DNA of 64,000 nt from Burkholderiales bacterium (GTDB lineage: Bacteria > Pseudomonadota > Gammaproteobacteria > Burkholderiales > Casimicrobiaceae). The stretch is from the NCBI GenBank assembly GCA_025927765.1, contig JAICKU010000006.1:30489-94488 (forward strand), written 5' to 3'. Shown here one piece after another: positions 1 to 8,572 of the stretch. The notes beneath the pieces are model-generated. The model had not been told where the DNA came from. It saw nothing but the letters and a program-made list of their open reading frames with translations, and ran no database searches. Both the position numbers and the translations under genes were made by a program. Numbering within the stretch: the stretch's first letter is position 1; every line of letters begins with the position of its first letter.

Positions 1-663
1 CGCGAACGGCCGCGCCGCGGCACCGCCCGGAATCGGATGCATCATCGGCGTCTCGACTTCGAGGAAGCCGCGCGCGACGAAGAATTCGCGAATCGCCTGC
101 ACGATCTGCGAGCGCTTGACGAACACGTCGCGCGCCGCCGGGTTGGTGATGAGATCGACGTACCGCTGGCGGTAGCGCTGCTCGGTGTCGGTCATGCCGT
201 GGAACTTCTCCGGCAGCGGCCGCAGCGCCTTCGACAGCAGCCGCACGCCGTCGCACTTGACCGACAGTTCGCCGGTCTTCGTCTTGAAGAGCGTGCCCGT
301 CGCGCCGACGATGTCGCCGAGGTCCCAGTGCTTGAACGCGGCGAGCGCGTCGGCACCGACGCCATCCAGCGTGACGTAGAGCTGGATGCGCGCCGACATG
401 TCCTGCAGCGTGCCGAAGCACGCCTTGCCCATCACGCGCTTCAGCATCAACCGGCCCGCGACCGCCACGTGCCTCGGCTGCGCTTCGAGCGCGACGTTGT
501 CGAGGGCGTCGTAATGCGCGTGCAGGTCGGCCGCGAGCGCCGTGCGCCGGAAGTCGTTCGGATACGCGTTGCCGGCGAGCCGCAACGCCGCGAGCTTGGT
601 GCGCCGCTCGCCGATGATGCGGTTCTCGTCGACGGCGGCGTCGCGTTCGTCGGGCTCGTTCAT
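1..663 (-). CDS. lysS: Lysine--tRNA ligase, N-terminal part (truncated by window start)
   Basis: Minus-strand reading from CAT at 661-663 gives [38 protein letters not shown]...[19 protein letters not shown]...[13 protein letters not shown]...[27 protein letters not shown], a class II LysRS signature. Confidence 0.93.
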   Translation of the reverse strand, partial: MNEPDERDAAVDENRIIGERRTKLAALRLAGNAYPNDFRRTALAADLHAHYDALDNVALEAQPRHVAVAGRLMLKRVMGKACFGTLQDMSARIQLYVTLDGVGADALAAFKHWDLGDIVGATGTLFKTKTGELSVKCDGVRLLSKALRPLPEKFHGMTDTEQRYRQRYVDLITNPAARDVFVKRSQIVQAIREFFVARGFLEVETPMMHPIPGGAAARPFA

Positions 664-1062
664 TCAGGCAAACTCGAGGTTGGGTGCCACCTTCGCGATG
701 CGCGCGAAGTCGCGGTCGTCATGGAGCAGCGGAACGGCATGCTCGATCGCGATCTGCGCGATCAGGCAGTCGACGGTGCTTCGCGGCGTGAATCCGTGCC
801 GCAGGCAATCGAAGTAAAGCCGGGCGGCGCTGCGATGCGTGTCCAATGGATGCTGCGGAAGCAGCATCGTCTGGCCGATCAGGTAATCGTCGAGCAACGC
901 GAACTCGCCCTCGTCGGCAGCGCCCTGAATGAGCTCCTGCGCGATCACGGGCGTCAGTGCGAAGGGCCGCTGCTCGTCGAGTAGCGCGCGCAATCGCGCC
1001 GCGCACTCGGTGCGGCGATTCCGGAAAAGGTCCACCCAGGCCGACGTGTCGACGAGCACCAT
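664..1062 (-). CDS. vapC: PIN-domain ribonuclease toxin, VapC family
   Basis: MVLVDTSAWVDLFRNRR... with PIN acidic residues (D5, ELIQG, STVDCLIAQIAIEH...LLHDDRDF); preceded by a VapB-like antitoxin. Stop TGA directly abuts the lysS ATG. Confidence 0.88.
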   Translation of the reverse strand: MVLVDTSAWVDLFRNRRTECAARLRALLDEQRPFALTPVIAQELIQGAADEGEFALLDDYLIGQTMLLPQHPLDTHRSAARLYFDCLRHGFTPRSTVDCLIAQIAIEHAVPLLHDDRDFARIAKVAPNLEFA

Positions 1063-1145
1063 GTCAGGGGCGCCGGGCCGCCCCAGGCCACCGACACGCC
1101 CCCCGGGGGGCAGCGAGCGCAGCGAGCGTGGCGGGACGTTTCATC

Positions 1146-1343
1146 TCACCCGATCCGCGCCTTCTTGTAGTCGTAACTCGGGTCGAGCTTCACCTTGCCG
1201 ATGAGATCACGCATGTCCTTGCGCTTGCGCGATGCGACAAATTCGCGCAACGCGAGATCGACGAGCTCGCGCTTCGTTTTCACGGGCGCGTGCCGGAAGG
1301 CTTCCTCGACGAGGTCGTCGTCGAGAACGATGTTCGTACGCAT
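1146..1343 (-). CDS. vapB: VapB-type antitoxin
   Basis: MRTNIVLDDDLVEEAFRHAPVKTKRELVDLALREFVASRKRKDMRDLIGKVKLDPSYDYKKARIG, ribbon-helix-helix VapB (type II TA / DUF2191-like); AGAGG SD 5 nt before ATG at 1343 (GTG at 1349 is the alternative start given by the ORF track). Confidence 0.85.
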   Translation of the reverse strand: MRTNIVLDDDLVEEAFRHAPVKTKRELVDLALREFVASRKRKDMRDLIGKVKLDPSYDYKKARIG

Positions 1344-1356
1344 ATACACCTCTATC

Positions 1357-1374
1357 TACACATTGTAATGTGTA
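1357..1374. promoter_or_regulatory. Inverted repeat TACACATT-GT-AATGTGTA, putative VapB(C) operator overlapping a -10-like TACAAT
   Basis: Perfect 8-bp arms with 2-nt centre immediately upstream of vapB; minus strand contains TACAAT within it. Confidence 0.6.
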
Positions 1375-1526
1375 TGCGCGACGACGGGAAGAGCTGCGTC
1401 CTCACGGATACGACGGCCGCGCCGCCAGCGACGGGAACAGCGCCGGCAGATCGGCCGCGACGATCCCGGGCGCCAAGAATTCGGGCAGCGGCGCGTCGTC
1501 CGCGGCGTCGACGACGCGTTCTCGCA

Positions 1527-2631
1527 CTACACCCCCTGCTTGAGGCTCGCCGAGATGAAATCGTCGAGATCGCCGTCGAGCACCGCCTGCGTGTTGCCGA
1601 CCTCGTAGTTCGTCCGCAGGTCCTTGATCCGAGACTGGTCGAGCACGTACGAGCGGATCTGGTGCCCCCAGCCGATGTCGGTCTTCGAATCCTCGAGCTT
1701 CGCCTGCTCCTCCTGGCGCTTGCGCAACTCGAGCTCGTAGAGCTTCGACTTCAGCATCGCGAACGCCTCGGCGCGGTTGCGATGCTGCGAGCGGTCGGTC
1801 TGGCATTGCACGACGATGTTCGTGGGCAGGTGCGTGATGCGCACCGCCGAGTCGGTCTTGTTGACGTGCTGGCCGCCCGCGCCCGACGCGCGATACGTAT
1901 CGATGCGAAGATCTGCCGGATTGATGTCGACTTCGATCGACTCGTCGACTTCCGGGTACACGAACACGCTCGCGAACGACGTGTGACGCCGTGCATTCGA
2001 GTCGAACGGGCTCTTGCGCACGAGCCGGTGCACGCCCGTTTCGGTGCGCAGGAATCCGTAGGCGTACTCGCCGTCGACCTTGATCGACGCGCTCTTGATG
2101 CCGGCGATTTCGGCCGGCGACTCCTCGAGGATCTCGACCTTATACCCCTTGCGCTCGGCGTAGCGCAGGTACATGCGCAGCAGCATCGCGGCCCAGTCCT
2201 GCGCCTCGGTGCCCCCGCTGCCCGCCTGGATGTCGACGAACGCGTTCCCCGGGTCGAGCGGATTGTGGAACATGCGCCGGAACTCGAGATCGGCGACGCG
2301 GCGCTCGATGCGCCCGACGTCACCTTCGACGGCCTGAAGGGTCGCGTCGTCGGATTCCCCGCGCGCGAGCTCGTAGAGTTCCTCGCTGTCGTCGAGCTCG
2401 CGGTCGAGATCGGCCAGCGTCAGGACGACGCCGTCGAGCTGCTTCTTCTCCTTGCCGAGCTCCTGGGCGCGCGCCGGATTGTCCCAGACCTTCGGATCCT
2501 CGAGCTCGCGGTCGACCGCTGCGAGGCGTGCAGCCTTGACATCGAAGTCAAAGATACCTCCGAAGCTGCCCGGCCCGCTCGCGCAGGCCGTCGATCGCGT
2601 TGCCGATCGCGTTGACTTGTTCGGCTTCCAT
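1527..2631 (-). CDS. prfB: Peptide chain release factor 2, expressed through programmed +1 frameshift
   Basis: Short leader ORF from 2631: [30 protein letters not shown], then +1 frame [11 protein letters not shown]... continuing into the 1527-2273 ORF ([34 protein letters not shown]). Shift site GGAGGTATCTTTGAC on the minus strand (2561-2547). Confidence 0.95.
2547..2561 (-). promoter_or_regulatory. RF2 programmed frameshift site (GGAGGT ATC TTT GAC; CTT-TGA-C slippery stop)
   Basis: Direct sequence: plus strand gtcaaagatacctcc, reverse complement GGAGGTATCTTTGAC with internal SD-like GGAGGT. Confidence 0.93.
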
Positions 2632-2689
2632 GCGAAGCGTCTTTCGTGCTATGTGAACGTTCGATTATAGCTTCCGGGGAATCGCGCCC

Positions 2690-3544
2690 ATGATGCAGAC
2701 ACCGCCGGGATTCGTCCCCGCGCACCAAGGTCCCGGCGTCGTTCCAAAGGCCGCGCTCGCGTTCGCCTTCGCGGGCCCGAAGCTCCTCGTGATCGACAAC
2801 GAAAGCGCGCCTGGCATTCCCGCCATCGCGGACCTCGATCGCAGTCGTCTCGACGGCCGCCGGCATTACCTCGGCCGCTTCGAAGGCATCGACTGCGTCG
2901 CCGTCGCGCTCGACGACGACGCGAATGCGCGGGGAGGCTTCGCCTTCGCAGGCCTGCGTTCGCTCTTCGGCCGAATGCCGGAGCCGCTGCTCGCGATCGC
3001 GGCGCGTGCCTTCCAGGTCGTCGAGTGGGATCGCACGCATCGCTTCTGCGGGCGCTGCGGCCAACCGATGACGCAGCGGCCGCACGAGCGCGCGATGGAA
3101 TGCGCGGCCTGCGGCTACGTGGCCTATCCGCGCATCTCGCCCGCGATGATGGTGCTCGTCACGCGCAGCCGCGAGCTGCTGCTTGCGCGGGCCAACCGCT
3201 TCCCCGGCGCGATGTTCAGCGCGCTCGCCGGCTTCGTCGAAGCGGGCGAGACGATCGAGGATTGCGTGCACCGCGAAGTGCACGAGGAGGTCGGGCTCGA
3301 CGTCACGAATTTGCAGTACTTCGCGAGCCAGTCGTGGTCGTTCCCGCATTCGCTGATGATCGCGTACACGGCGGAATACGCAGGCGGCGAGATCGCCGTC
3401 GACGCCACCGAGATCGCGGACGCCCGCTGGTTCCGCCCGGAGGCGTTGCCGGAGCTGCCGACGCCGCTGTCGATCGCGCGCCTCCTGATCGAGACGACCG
3501 CCGAGCGCCTGCGTCACGGAACGGGAATCACACCGGTCGGTTGA
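2690..3544 (+). CDS. nudC: NAD(+)/NADH pyrophosphatase, NUDIX hydrolase
   Basis: Zn-ribbon FCGRCGQPM...CAACGYVAYPR followed by Nudix box GFVEAGETIEDCVHREVHEEVG. Confidence 0.92.
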   Translation: MMQTPPGFVPAHQGPGVVPKAALAFAFAGPKLLVIDNESAPGIPAIADLDRSRLDGRRHYLGRFEGIDCVAVALDDDANARGGFAFAGLRSLFGRMPEPLLAIAARAFQVVEWDRTHRFCGRCGQPMTQRPHERAMECAACGYVAYPRISPAMMVLVTRSRELLLARANRFPGAMFSALAGFVEAGETIEDCVHREVHEEVGLDVTNLQYFASQSWSFPHSLMIAYTAEYAGGEIAVDATEIADARWFRPEALPELPTPLSIARLLIETTAERLRHGTGITPVG

Positions 3545-3565
3545 ACGCGGATACGAAACGCGGCT

Positions 3566-3574
3566 TGCTAGAAT
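3566..3574 (+). promoter_or_regulatory. Extended -10 promoter-like element TGCTAGAAT
   Basis: TGnTAGAAT about 55 nt upstream of the TPR gene start; the same string occurs upstream of pcnB. Confidence 0.4.
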
Positions 3575-3628
3575 TTGCCGCGAACCGCAGTTACTCCCGT
3601 CGGCCTTCGGATCCTTCGACCCGGAATC

Positions 3629-4258
3629 ATGCCAAACGCATCGCTTCGCTTTGCCGCCGCGCTCCTCGCGGTCCTGCTCGCGCACGGCGCATTCGCGCAG
3701 GCGCCGCCGGCCACGGAAGATCCGCGGCAAATGGACGACGCCGCCCGCAAGGCGTACGCCGCAACGTTGCACGAGGCGAAGGATCTGCTCGACAAGAAGC
3801 AGTACGCCGCCGCATCGAGCAAGCTCGACCGGCTGATCGCGCAGCGTCCACGCGAGCCGCAGGCCCGCTTCATGAAGGGACTGGCCCTCGCCGACGAGGG
3901 CCGCACGGACGACGCGATGGCGGTATTCCAGGCGCTGCTGTCCGAATATCCCGAGCTGCCCGAACCGCGCAACAACGTTGCGGTGCTGTATGCGAAGAAG
4001 GGCGAGTACGCAAAGGCACGCGACGAGCTCGAGCGCGCCGTCCAGGCGGCGCCCGATTACGCCGTGGCCCACGAGAATCTGGGCGATGTCTACGCGCGCC
4101 TCGCGGAAGTCGAGTACGAGAAGACGCTCGCGCTCGACAAGCGCAATCCGGCCGTCGCGGCGAAGCTCAAGCTGATCCGCGAAACCTCGACGCCCGCCAA
4201 AGCCCCCGCCTCGACCCCGACCCCGGTCGAGACCCCCGCCCGCACGAAAGCCCAATGA
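3629..4258 (+). CDS. Periplasmic TPR-repeat protein
   Basis: Signal peptide [24 protein letters not shown] then TPR-like units ([65 protein letters not shown]...[18 protein letters not shown]). Confidence 0.85.
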   Translation: MPNASLRFAAALLAVLLAHGAFAQAPPATEDPRQMDDAARKAYAATLHEAKDLLDKKQYAAASSKLDRLIAQRPREPQARFMKGLALADEGRTDDAMAVFQALLSEYPELPEPRNNVAVLYAKKGEYAKARDELERAVQAAPDYAVAHENLGDVYARLAEVEYEKTLALDKRNPAVAAKLKLIRETSTPAKAPASTPTPVETPARTKAQ

Positions 4259-4893
4259 TCCGGAGCCGTTCGATGCACCATCCGTTCTCGTTACTCGTCG
4301 CCTTCGCGTTCGCGCTCGCAAGCAGCATCGCGCTCGCCGCCAATCCCGAAGTCGAGCTCGACACCACCGAAGGCGTGATCAAGCTCGAGCTCTACCCGGA
4401 GGCCGCGCCGAAGACGGTCGACAACTTCCTGCGCTACGTGAAGGACGGCCATTACGACGGCACGCAGTTCCATCGCGTGATCGACGGCTTCATGATCCAG
4501 GGCGGCGCCTACACCGCCGACTTCTCGCCACGGCCCACGCGCCCGCCGATCGTCAACGAGGCCGAGACGAGCAGCAAGGCAGGTCTCCACAACGTGCCCG
4601 GAACGATCGCGATGGCGCGCACGTCCAACCCGGACTCGGCGATGGACCAGTTCTTCATCAACGTCGCGACGAACAAATCGCTCGACTACCGCTCGCCCGA
4701 CCCGGCCGGCATCGGCTACACCGTGTTCGGGAAAGTGATCTCGGGCATGGACGTCGTGAACAAGATCGCCAGGATGAGCAAGGGTGGCCGCAAGGTTCCG
4801 GCCGGCGCGCCGCCGGTCGATCCCCGGTCGCTCACGACGGAGCCCGTCATCATCACCAAGGCGAAGGTGATCGAGAAACAGGGAGAAAAGTAG
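4255..4893 (+). CDS. Peptidyl-prolyl cis-trans isomerase, cyclophilin type, exported
   Basis: Signal-like N-terminus ([20 protein letters not shown]) plus cyclophilin motifs [50 protein letters not shown] overlap with upstream gene. Confidence 0.93.
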   Translation: MIRSRSMHHPFSLLVAFAFALASSIALAANPEVELDTTEGVIKLELYPEAAPKTVDNFLRYVKDGHYDGTQFHRVIDGFMIQGGAYTADFSPRPTRPPIVNEAETSSKAGLHNVPGTIAMARTSNPDSAMDQFFINVATNKSLDYRSPDPAGIGYTVFGKVISGMDVVNKIARMSKGGRKVPAGAPPVDPRSLTTEPVIITKAKVIEKQGEK

Positions 4894-4960
4894 GGTCGGA
4901 CCCTGCTTCCGACTTGCGTGCGACGAAAGTAGGGTGTGACCCTGCTTTTCGGTCTGATCC
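4886..4960. repeat. Palindromic intergenic repeats, GGGTC-n-GACCC family (AGGGTCGGACCCT 4892-4904; AGGGTGTGACCCT 4931-4943)
   Basis: Two near-identical palindromes 27 nt apart between two cyclophilin genes; related strings elsewhere in the window. Confidence 0.75.
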
Positions 4961-4970
4961 CATTTTTCGG

Positions 4971-5486
4971 ATGGAGGCGGCAGCGGTGAGCGAAGTGATT
5001 CTGCACACGAACCAGGGCGACATCGCGCTCGCGCTCGACGCCGACAACGCGCCGGCGAGCGTCGAGAATTTCCTGCAGTACGTGCGCGACGGGCATTACG
5101 ACAACACGCTGTTCCACCGCGTGATCCCGGGCTTCATGATCCAGGGCGGCGGCTTTTCGCCCGGCATGAACCAGAAGGCGACGCGCAAGCCGATCGCCAA
5201 CGAGGCCGCGAACGGCCTCAAGAACGCACGCCACACCGTGGCAATGGCACGCACGTCCGAGCCGCATTCGGCGACCGCGCAGTTCTTCATCAACCTCGCC
5301 GACAACGCGTTCCTCGACTACAAGGGGCCGAGCCCGCAGGGCTACGGCTACGCGGTGTTCGGCAAGGTCGTGCGCGGCGGCGACATCGTCGACCGTATCG
5401 CGAACGTCCCCACGGGCCGCTCGGGCTTCCACGAGAACGTGCCGTCGCAGGACGTCGTGATCGAACGCGCCGAGGTCGTCGCATAG
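4971..5486 (+). CDS. ppiB: Peptidyl-prolyl cis-trans isomerase B, cytoplasmic cyclophilin
   Basis: [32 protein letters not shown]...[15 protein letters not shown]...[18 protein letters not shown]; no signal peptide. Start could also be GTG 4986. Confidence 0.93.
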   Translation: MEAAAVSEVILHTNQGDIALALDADNAPASVENFLQYVRDGHYDNTLFHRVIPGFMIQGGGFSPGMNQKATRKPIANEAANGLKNARHTVAMARTSEPHSATAQFFINLADNAFLDYKGPSPQGYGYAVFGKVVRGGDIVDRIANVPTGRSGFHENVPSQDVVIERAEVVA

Positions 5487-6220
5487 CGCCGAAGCCGACG
5501 CTGCTGCTGTCGGATCTCCACCTCGCCCCGGCGCGCCCGCACGTCGCCGCGGCATTTCGTGCATTCGCGCTTGGGCCCGCCCGCGGCGCGGGCTCCGTGT
5601 ACGTCATGGGCGACATCTTCGACGCGTGGCTCGGCGACGACCAGCGCCGCCGGGAGCCCTTCGCTGCCGCCGTGCTGCAGTCGATGCGCGGCATCAGCGA
5701 TGCAGGCGTCGCGCTGTTTCTTGCCAGCGGCAATCGCGATTTCCTGCTCGGCCCCGCGTTCGCGCACGATGCCGGCGCAACCCTGCTCGGCGAACAGACC
5801 GTCGTCGACATCGCCGGCACGCGCACGCTGCTGACGCACGGCGACGAGTTCTGCACCGACGACGTCGCGTACCAGCGCTTTCGCGCCTGGTCGCGCAATC
5901 CGCGGCACCAGCGGCAGTTGCTGGCGCTTCCCTACTCCGTCCGCCGCTGGATCGCGCGCGCGCTGCGCAGCAAGAGCGAAACGGAGACGGCGCGCAAGTC
6001 CGAGTCGATCCTCGACGTCAACGCGCAAGCGGTCGACGCGGCGTTTCGCGCGCACCGCGTGACGCGAATCGTGCACGGGCACACGCATCGCCCGGCGCGG
6101 CACGCGACCCTCGTGGATGGCCGCGCCTGCGAGCGCATCGTGCTCGCCGACTGGGACGACCGCGGCCACTACATCGCGATCGACCGCGAAGGCGTGCACG
6201 AGCACGACATTCGCGGATGA
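5483..6220 (+). CDS. lpxH: UDP-2,3-diacylglucosamine diphosphatase
   Basis: [54 protein letters not shown]. The conserved N-terminus lies upstream of the first GTG (5597); start codon uncertain (ATA 5483 or CTG 5501 possible). Confidence 0.88.
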   Translation: MAPKPTLLLSDLHLAPARPHVAAAFRAFALGPARGAGSVYVMGDIFDAWLGDDQRRREPFAAAVLQSMRGISDAGVALFLASGNRDFLLGPAFAHDAGATLLGEQTVVDIAGTRTLLTHGDEFCTDDVAYQRFRAWSRNPRHQRQLLALPYSVRRWIARALRSKSETETARKSESILDVNAQAVDAAFRAHRVTRIVHGHTHRPARHATLVDGRACERIVLADWDDRGHYIAIDREGVHEHDIRG

Positions 6221-6271
6221 GCCCGCATACGCTTCCCGCGGCGCCACCGCTCCAATGGCGGAGGCACGTCC

Positions 6272-7156
6272 GTGACGCCTGAACTCTTCTCGCCCGCGTG
6301 GTTCTCGGCGCTGGCGTCGATCATCGTCATCGACCTGATCCTCGCCGGTGACAACGCGCTCGTGATCGGCCTCGCCGCCCGCAACGTGCCGCCGGCCATG
6401 CAACGTCGCGTGATCGTGTTCGGCACCGCGGGCGCGATCGTCATCCGCGCACTGCTCACGTTCGTCGTCGTGTGGCTGCTGAAGATCCCGGGGTTCCTGC
6501 TCGTCGGTGGCCTCGCGCTGGTGTACATCGGCTGGAAGCTGACGCACAGCGGCGACCGCGATCCGCATGCGAACGTGGCGGCGAAGACGTCGGTGCGCGG
6601 CGCTGTCCAGACGATCTGCATCGCCGATGCCGTGATGGGCGTCGACAACGTGCTTGCCGTCGGCGGCGCCGCACACGGCTCGATGCTGCTCGTCGTGATC
6701 GGCCTCGCGGTGTCCGTGCCGATCGTGATCTGGGGTTCGACGCTCGTGCTGAAGTGGGTCGAACGCTATCCCGCGATCACGTGGTTGGGCGCGGCCGTGC
6801 TGGGCTGGACCGGTGCGAAGATGATCGCGAGCGAACCCATCCTGGCCGGGTTCCTGCACGGTCAGCCGGTGCTGCGCGGCATCCTCTACGTCGTCATCGT
6901 CGGCGGGCTCGTCACGCCGCCGCTCTACCGGTCGCTGCGCGCACCGCAGCGCGTCGAGGCGGCCGTGCTCTTCGGCGTCGCGCTGTGGCTGATCCTGTTC
7001 GGATGGCTCGACGAGCGCCTGCTCGACGCGATCGATCCCCACGACGGGTGGCACTGGGACGAAAGCGTCGTCGATTTCGTGCGCTGGATCGGCTGGATTC
7101 CGCTCGCGATCCTGTTCGCACGAAGCCGTTTCGCCGCGCCGCCGGCGCGGCGGTGA
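6272..7156 (+). CDS. TerC-family integral membrane protein
   Basis: LILAGDNALVIGLAARN...GWKLTHSGDRD...ADAVMGVDNVLAVGGAA, multiple TM segments. Confidence 0.85.
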   Translation: MTPELFSPAWFSALASIIVIDLILAGDNALVIGLAARNVPPAMQRRVIVFGTAGAIVIRALLTFVVVWLLKIPGFLLVGGLALVYIGWKLTHSGDRDPHANVAAKTSVRGAVQTICIADAVMGVDNVLAVGGAAHGSMLLVVIGLAVSVPIVIWGSTLVLKWVERYPAITWLGAAVLGWTGAKMIASEPILAGFLHGQPVLRGILYVVIVGGLVTPPLYRSLRAPQRVEAAVLFGVALWLILFGWLDERLLDAIDPHDGWHWDESVVDFVRWIGWIPLAILFARSRFAAPPARR

Positions 7157-7225
7157 TCAGATCTTCGGCTTCTTCGGCTGCTTGGGCTTCTTCGGTTCCT
7201 TGCGCTGCTTGTCGCGGTTCGCCAT
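7157..7225 (-). CDS. Lys/Pro-rich 22-aa small protein (putative)
   Basis: Minus-strand ATG 7225 to TGA 7157: MANRDKQRKEPKKPKQPKKPKI; GGAGG SD 8 nt upstream. Confidence 0.5.
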   Translation of the reverse strand: MANRDKQRKEPKKPKQPKKPKI

Positions 7226-7300
7226 GGCGGCATCCTCCACTTTAGAGGCGCCAAGTATGCACCGATTGTCGACGTCCGGCGCACGCGCGGACCTGCATCG

Positions 7301-8563
7301 TCAGCCGAGCGCCCGCCTGAAATCGCCGATCAGGTCGTCGCGATCCTCGATGCCCACCGATACACGCACGAGCGAGTCGGCAATGCCCATCTCCGCCCGG
7401 CGCGCAGCACCCATTTCCCAGTAGATCGTCTGCGCCACGGGGATCGCCAGCGTGCGGTTGTCGCCGAGGTTCGACGAGAGCACGACGATGCGGAAGGCGT
7501 CGAGCGCGTCGAGCACATTGCGACCCGGGGCGAGCTCGAACGACAGCAGCGCGCCTGGCGCACGAAAGAGCGCGCGTGCGCGTTCGTGCTGCGCGTGCGT
7601 GGGGAGGCCCGGATAGTGAACCGCGGATACCGCCGGATGCGATGCCAGGAACTGCGCAAGCGCCATCGCGTTCGCGCATTGGCGGTCGAGCCGCAGCGCG
7701 AGCGTTTCCGCGCCCACAGCGAGGTGATGCGCCTGCTCGGCGGATAACGCTGCGCCACCGTCGCGCAGGCCCTTCTTGCGGAGCTGCGTGATGCCCTGCA
7801 TCGCCGGCGGCTGCTTGCGATAGTTGTCGGCGATGTTGGGGTAGCGCGTCCAGTCGAAGCGGCCGGTATCGGTGACCGCACCGCCGAGCGCGTTCCCGTG
7901 GCCGCCGATGTACTTGGTGAGCGCGTTGACGACGAGGCCCGCGCCGACGCGCGCCGGACGAAACAGCCACGGCGACGTCATCGTGTTGTCTACGACGTAG
8001 AGGATGCCGCGCGCCCGACACAGGTCGCCGATGCGTTCGAGATCGGCCACCTGCGTGCGCGGGTTGGCGATCGTCTCGACGAACACGAGCTTCGTCGCCG
8101 GCGTGAGCGCGCGCTCGACGTTCGCGACGTCGGTCGCGTCGACGAACGTGACCGGCGTGCCATGGCTCGCGAACGTGTTGAACAGGCTGTTCGTGTTCCC
8201 GAACACGAACGAGCTCGACACGACGTGATCGCCACCGGTGAGCAGCGCGACGAGGATCGCCTCGATCGCCGCCATGCCGGTCGAGAAGCACGCGGTCGCG
8301 ACGCCGCCTTCCATCGCCGTCACTTTCGCCTCGAGCGCCGCGGTCGTCGGATTGCCCTGGCGGCCATACGCATAGCCCGATTGCCGGCCCTGGAACACGG
8401 CGACGAGGTCCTCGGCGCGCGCGTACGCGTACGCGACGGACAGATGCAGCGGCTTGTGCAGCGCGCCGTGCTCGATCGGCGACGCGCGGTCGCCGTGGAG
8501 AATCGCTGTGGTGAATCCGCGATCGGTCGTGTCTTCGCTCATGGCTGCCCTTCCGCGCCGCAC
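7301..8563 (-). CDS. Cystathionine gamma-synthase/O-succinylhomoserine sulfhydrylase-family PLP enzyme
   Basis: SGYAYGRQGNPTTAALE, FSTGMAAIEAIL, VDNTMTSPWLFRP, LVVNALTKYIGGHGNALGG; adjacent to purF as often seen for metZ. Confidence 0.88.
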   Translation of the reverse strand: MRRGRAAMSEDTTDRGFTTAILHGDRASPIEHGALHKPLHLSVAYAYARAEDLVAVFQGRQSGYAYGRQGNPTTAALEAKVTAMEGGVATACFSTGMAAIEAILVALLTGGDHVVSSSFVFGNTNSLFNTFASHGTPVTFVDATDVANVERALTPATKLVFVETIANPRTQVADLERIGDLCRARGILYVVDNTMTSPWLFRPARVGAGLVVNALTKYIGGHGNALGGAVTDTGRFDWTRYPNIADNYRKQPPAMQGITQLRKKGLRDGGAALSAEQAHHLAVGAETLALRLDRQCANAMALAQFLASHPAVSAVHYPGLPTHAQHERARALFRAPGALLSFELAPGRNVLDALDAFRIVVLSSNLGDNRTLAIPVAQTIYWEMGAARRAEMGIADSLVRVSVGIEDRDDLIGDFRRALG

Positions 8564-8572
8564 TCGCCGTCC

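Noticed and set aside
6221-6271. Possible yybP-ykoY (Mn2+) riboswitch before the TerC-family gene
   Set aside because: Only ~50 nt between lpxH and the terC-like start, too short and without the expected conserved loops.
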